16,503 nucleotides of DNA from an uncultured Lentisphaeria bacterium (GTDB lineage Bacteria; Verrucomicrobiota; Lentisphaeria; Oligosphaerales; Oligosphaeraceae): positions 1 through 16,503 of the forward strand of contig CAKUJM010000054.1 of NCBI GenBank assembly GCA_934661755.1. Reading direction: 5' to 3'. A model generated the notes under the pieces. It did not search any database and was not told where the DNA came from. It saw nothing but the letters and a program-made list of their open reading frames with translations. The position numbers and the translations under genes were made by a program. Each line of letters opens with the position of its first letter. Position 1 is the stretch's first letter. This document shows, piece by piece, positions 14,830 through 16,503 of the stretch.

Positions 14830-15726
14830 TTAGAAGCTGTAGGTCAGGGAGAGGCCAGCCCAGGTGTTCGGGCTGTCGTTGTTGGTTAAATTGCCGTTAT
14901 CCTGGACCGCCTTGCGGGCGCTCTTGGTCACGAACCAGTTGCAGGCGACATAGCCGCTGAGGCTCAGGTTGTCGTTGATCTGGTAGCTCAGGGACGGCTT
15001 GAGCTCGAAACCGTGGATGCGGCCGCTGTGGTATGCATTGGTGTGCTTGCGATTCGGGTTCTTCGCAAACTCAAAGTCGCTACGGGCATTCATGCGATCG
15101 CGATCATACCAGTGGAAGGTGGCGGTGATGCTGCCGCTCAGCTTGTCGGTGAACTTGTAGCCATAGACCGACCACACATCGGCGGTGGACCAGTTGTAGT
15201 CGTGGTTGTACTTCAGGAAGCCGCCAAAGCCGAGGCTGTGGTCGGATTCCGGATCCAGTACGTTGTCGATGGAGACCGTGCCCTTCCAGATGCGCTCGTC
15301 AGCAAACTCGTGGTTGCTGAACTCGCCCGGGTACTGGAAGTACTGCCACTTGAGGTCAAGGGTGATCGGGGAGAAACCGGCATCGAAGGTGTAGGCATAG
15401 CCGACGGTGTAGTCAGCCTCTTCGTAGCGGTACTTGCGGCCGTTGAAGTCGGTCATGTCATACTGCGCCCAGATGTCGAAGTAGAAGCCGAACGCCCCGA
15501 TCGCGATGTCATAGTTGGCAACTTGGTCGGGGTTGGCAACCAAGCCGTCGCAGACGTACTTGGAGTCAGTGCCGAGGGTGATGGACGCCCAGATCGGCAG
15601 GGAATTGGACTCTTCAGCGACAACCGGATCGGCCTCCGGGGCGGCAGGCTGCGCATCCTGCGCGAAAAGCGCAGTGGACAGCGCAAACACACAAGCAAAC
15701 GCAAAGAACAAATTGAACTTCTTCAT
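14830..15726 (-). CDS. Outer-membrane beta-barrel protein (porin-like)
   Basis: A 298-residue secreted protein. The signal peptide MKKFNLFFAFACVFALSTALFA (22 residues) ends in L-F-A and is followed by an Ala/Pro/Glu-rich linker to about residue 40. The rest alternates polar and aromatic residues as in amphipathic strands, with many Tyr and Trp (for example FYFDIWAQYDM, LDLKWQYFQYP), and ends in SLTYSF, the C-terminal Phe signature for outer-membrane assembly. The segment SITLGTDSKYVCDGL resembles the first strand of TorF-like porins; this is a weak recalled similarity. I use the ATG at 15726 because AAGGA stands 8-9 bases before it; an ATG at 15735 overlaps that ribosome binding site. It is less GC-rich than its neighbours, which fits high expression. 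Confidence 0.85.
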   Translation of the reverse strand: MKKFNLFFAFACVFALSTALFAQDAQPAAPEADPVVAEESNSLPIWASITLGTDSKYVCDGLVANPDQVANYDIAIGAFGFYFDIWAQYDMTDFNGRKYRYEEADYTVGYAYTFDAGFSPITLDLKWQYFQYPGEFSNHEFADERIWKGTVSIDNVLDPESDHSLGFGGFLKYNHDYNWSTADVWSVYGYKFTDKLSGSITATFHWYDRDRMNARSDFEFAKNPNRKHTNAYHSGRIHGFELKPSLSYQINDNLSLSGYVACNWFVTKSARKAVQDNGNLTNNDSPNTWAGLSLTYSF

Positions 15727-15734
15727 GTTCAGCA

Positions 15735-15739
15735 TCCTT
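15735..15739 (-). promoter_or_regulatory. Shine-Dalgarno AAGGA of the barrel gene
   Basis: On the minus strand AAGGA lies 8 bases before the ATG at 15726. It decides that start over the ATG at 15733-15735, which would lie inside the ribosome binding site. Confidence 0.7.
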
Positions 15740-15760
15740 GAGGTTATGTGGTTATTTAAC

Positions 15761-15779
15761 GGGGGGGGGAGAAAAAAAA
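15761..15779 (-). repeat. Homopolymer pair C9/T8 in the barrel gene leader
   Basis: On the plus strand nine G (15761-15769), then AG, then eight A (15772-15779). For the minus-strand barrel gene this is T8-CT-C9, lying 35-53 bases before the start codon, between any promoter and the ribosome binding site. Such tracts slip easily during replication. Confidence 0.8.
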
Positions 15780-15942
15780 TGAGCCGGAAACCCGCACATT
15801 CCCATGCCTCAATTTCCGGAGATTGCGCTTAAGATAATATCCCGGTACGAATATGCAAGCGAGGCAAACAATAATTTGACAACATTCCGGAACATTTTCA
15901 AGGAATAGCTGTCGTCAGGAGGAATTTTTACACACACTGTTA

Positions 15943-15955
15943 CTGCCGACGGCAG
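15943..15955. promoter_or_regulatory. Operator-like palindrome upstream of the XRE gene
   Basis: CTGCCG and CGGCAG flank a single central A, a compact 13-bp palindrome 44 bases before the XRE gene start. A one-base centre cannot form an RNA hairpin loop with all pairs, so a DNA site for a dimeric repressor fits better. Its core TGCCGACGGCAGCA recurs inside the gene at 16155-16168. Confidence 0.4.
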
Positions 15956-15998
15956 CAATGCTGGCGGAAATATAGATTAGGCATCCCAACCAACCCGA

Positions 15999-16415
15999 AT
16001 GCCCAGCATGCCCATGATTTCGCCTGAACAATCCCTTGGATCCCGGCTGGCCGCCAAGCGCCGCGAGCTTGGTGCCACCTACAGCCAGCTCTCCGAACTG
16101 ACCGGCCTTCACAGCTCCACCATCAGGAAGTTGGAGAATGGCGCCATCCGCCATTGCCGACGGCAGCATGTCCCGCGCCTGCAGGCGCTGATTTCCGGAC
16201 AATTCGATGACAGGCTGCGGGAACTCCAGCTTTGGCGACAGCGGGATTTGCCGGAAGCCTGGATGGAGATGCCGCCCATGGCACACCAGGCCCTCGGGAG
16301 AGTCGCAAACGCCTACAATATCTGCAACGGCTCTCCGGAACTGCAGGCGGAATTGCTGTCCGCAATATCGGAGACCACCCGGCGGATAGTCAAGCGCTTC
16401 CTCGACGGCGCATAG
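15999..16415 (+). CDS. Small XRE-family helix-turn-helix regulator
   Basis: A 138-residue protein. Residues about 13-49 form a lambda-repressor-type helix-turn-helix: LGSRLAAKRRELGATYSQLSELTG followed by LHSSTIRKLENG, with the typical S-x-L-x-x-x-TG turn and the I-x-K-x-E-x-G end. The C-terminal two thirds are helical and Arg-rich with no family I recognise; they may dimerise. Start codons at 15999, 16008 and 16014 are all possible; an in-frame stop at 15978-15980 limits the 5' end. No Shine-Dalgarno sequence precedes any of them. It is divergent from the barrel gene, and palindromes lie in the shared region, so self-regulation or control of the barrel gene is a reasonable guess. No toxin, phage or integrase gene accompanies it in the window. 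Confidence 0.72.
   Translation: MPSMPMISPEQSLGSRLAAKRRELGATYSQLSELTGLHSSTIRKLENGAIRHCRRQHVPRLQALISGQFDDRLRELQLWRQRDLPEAWMEMPPMAHQALGRVANAYNICNGSPELQAELLSAISETTRRIVKRFLDGA
16155..16168. repeat. Second copy of the palindrome core, inside the XRE gene
   Basis: TGCCGACGGCAGCA is identical to 15944-15957, 211 bp upstream. Here it lies within the coding sequence, encoding part of CRRQH (residues 53-57). Confidence 0.55.
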
Positions 16416-16429
16416 GCGTCCTGGCAAAC

Positions 16430-16503
16430 GGAAAACACGGAAAACACGGAAAACACGGAAAACACGGAAAACACGGAAAACACGGAAAACACGGAAAACA
16501 CGG
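16430..16503. repeat. 9-bp tandem repeat, 8.2 copies, cut by the window end
   Basis: The unit GGAAAACAC repeats without a single mismatch from 16430 to 16501, and two bases of a ninth copy reach the last base. It begins 15 bp after the XRE stop. Read as protein it would be a three-residue repeat (GKH on plus, VFS on minus), but no gene is supported. The array may continue beyond the window. Confidence 0.95.

Larger units (their letters stand above)
15727..15998. promoter_or_regulatory. Divergent regulatory region between the barrel gene and the XRE gene
   Basis: AT-rich interval serving both directions. On the minus strand TATTAT (15839-15834) is a possible -10 for the barrel gene, but no good -35 is placed correctly. 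On the plus strand TTGACA (15876-15881) is a perfect -35 hexamer, again without a clear -10. The palindrome TTCCGGAA lies at 15885-15892 and a related TTTCCGGA near 15813. An AGGAGG (15917-15922) has no start codon after it. Promoter details remain open. Confidence 0.4.

Noticed and set aside
15013..15741. 242-codon plus-strand frame opposite the barrel gene
   Set aside because: Val/Ala/Gly-rich shadow frame; the minus strand has a signal peptide, barrel pattern, C-terminal Phe and ribosome binding site.
16313..16501. Minus-strand frame with a VFS repeat at the window end
   Set aside because: It is only the translation of the 9-bp tandem repeat followed by the antisense of the XRE gene.

Overview
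The window looks like chromosomal DNA from a GC-rich, diderm bacterium. A TonB-like energy transducer and a signal-peptide-bearing outer-membrane beta-barrel ending in Phe show the diderm envelope. The family mix (an animal-like UDP-glucose dehydrogenase, a planctomycete/Lentisphaerae-style Ser/Thr kinase with DWG in place of DFG, a short RpoD-like sigma factor, and HGK-type 9-bp tandem repeats) makes me lean to the Lentisphaerota/Verrucomicrobiota side of the PVC group. That placement is inference, not a search result.

Layout. Positions 1-243 carry a cluster of small palindromes that resemble intergenic repeat elements. Positions 244-4866 hold a tight plus-strand gene set: a lactonase-type beta-propeller, a family 2 glycosyltransferase, UDP-glucose 6-dehydrogenase and a CCA-adding-type tRNA nucleotidyltransferase, separated by 8 bp, 20 bp and a 4-bp ATGA overlap. 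A 356-bp gap follows, with a hairpin, a possible terminator, a candidate promoter and a structured leader. It leads into an RpoD-like sigma factor (5223-6095) that has one of only two clear Shine-Dalgarno sequences in the window.

Positions 6210-14721 are a second co-directional run: panB, panC, a RlmD/RumA-type 23S rRNA methyltransferase, a transmembrane Ser/Thr kinase with a C-terminal Cache-like sensor domain, a methylenetetrahydrofolate reductase-like protein with a MetV-type cysteine cluster, a TonB-like protein and an NAD kinase-like protein. Biochemically, PanB and MTHFR both consume 5,10-methylene-tetrahydrofolate. NAD kinase supplies the NADP pool used by ketopantoate reductase and many reductases, so three members of this run meet in C1/cofactor metabolism. 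Whether the kinase regulates any of this is not shown by the sequence.

A GC-rich hairpin at 14759-14796 separates this run from a convergent minus-strand gene for an outer-membrane beta-barrel protein (14830-15726), whose leader contains a C9/T8 homopolymer pair. Divergent from it is a small XRE-type regulator (15999-16415) with palindromic operator-like sequences upstream. The window ends inside a 9-bp tandem repeat (16430-16503). Most of the window is ordinary housekeeping DNA. I did not find a clearly new multi-gene system. The points most worth a second look are the Cache-kinase, the divergent MTHFR/MetV fusion, the sigma-factor leader, the homopolymer in the barrel-gene leader, the palindromes at the XRE gene and the repeats at both window ends.
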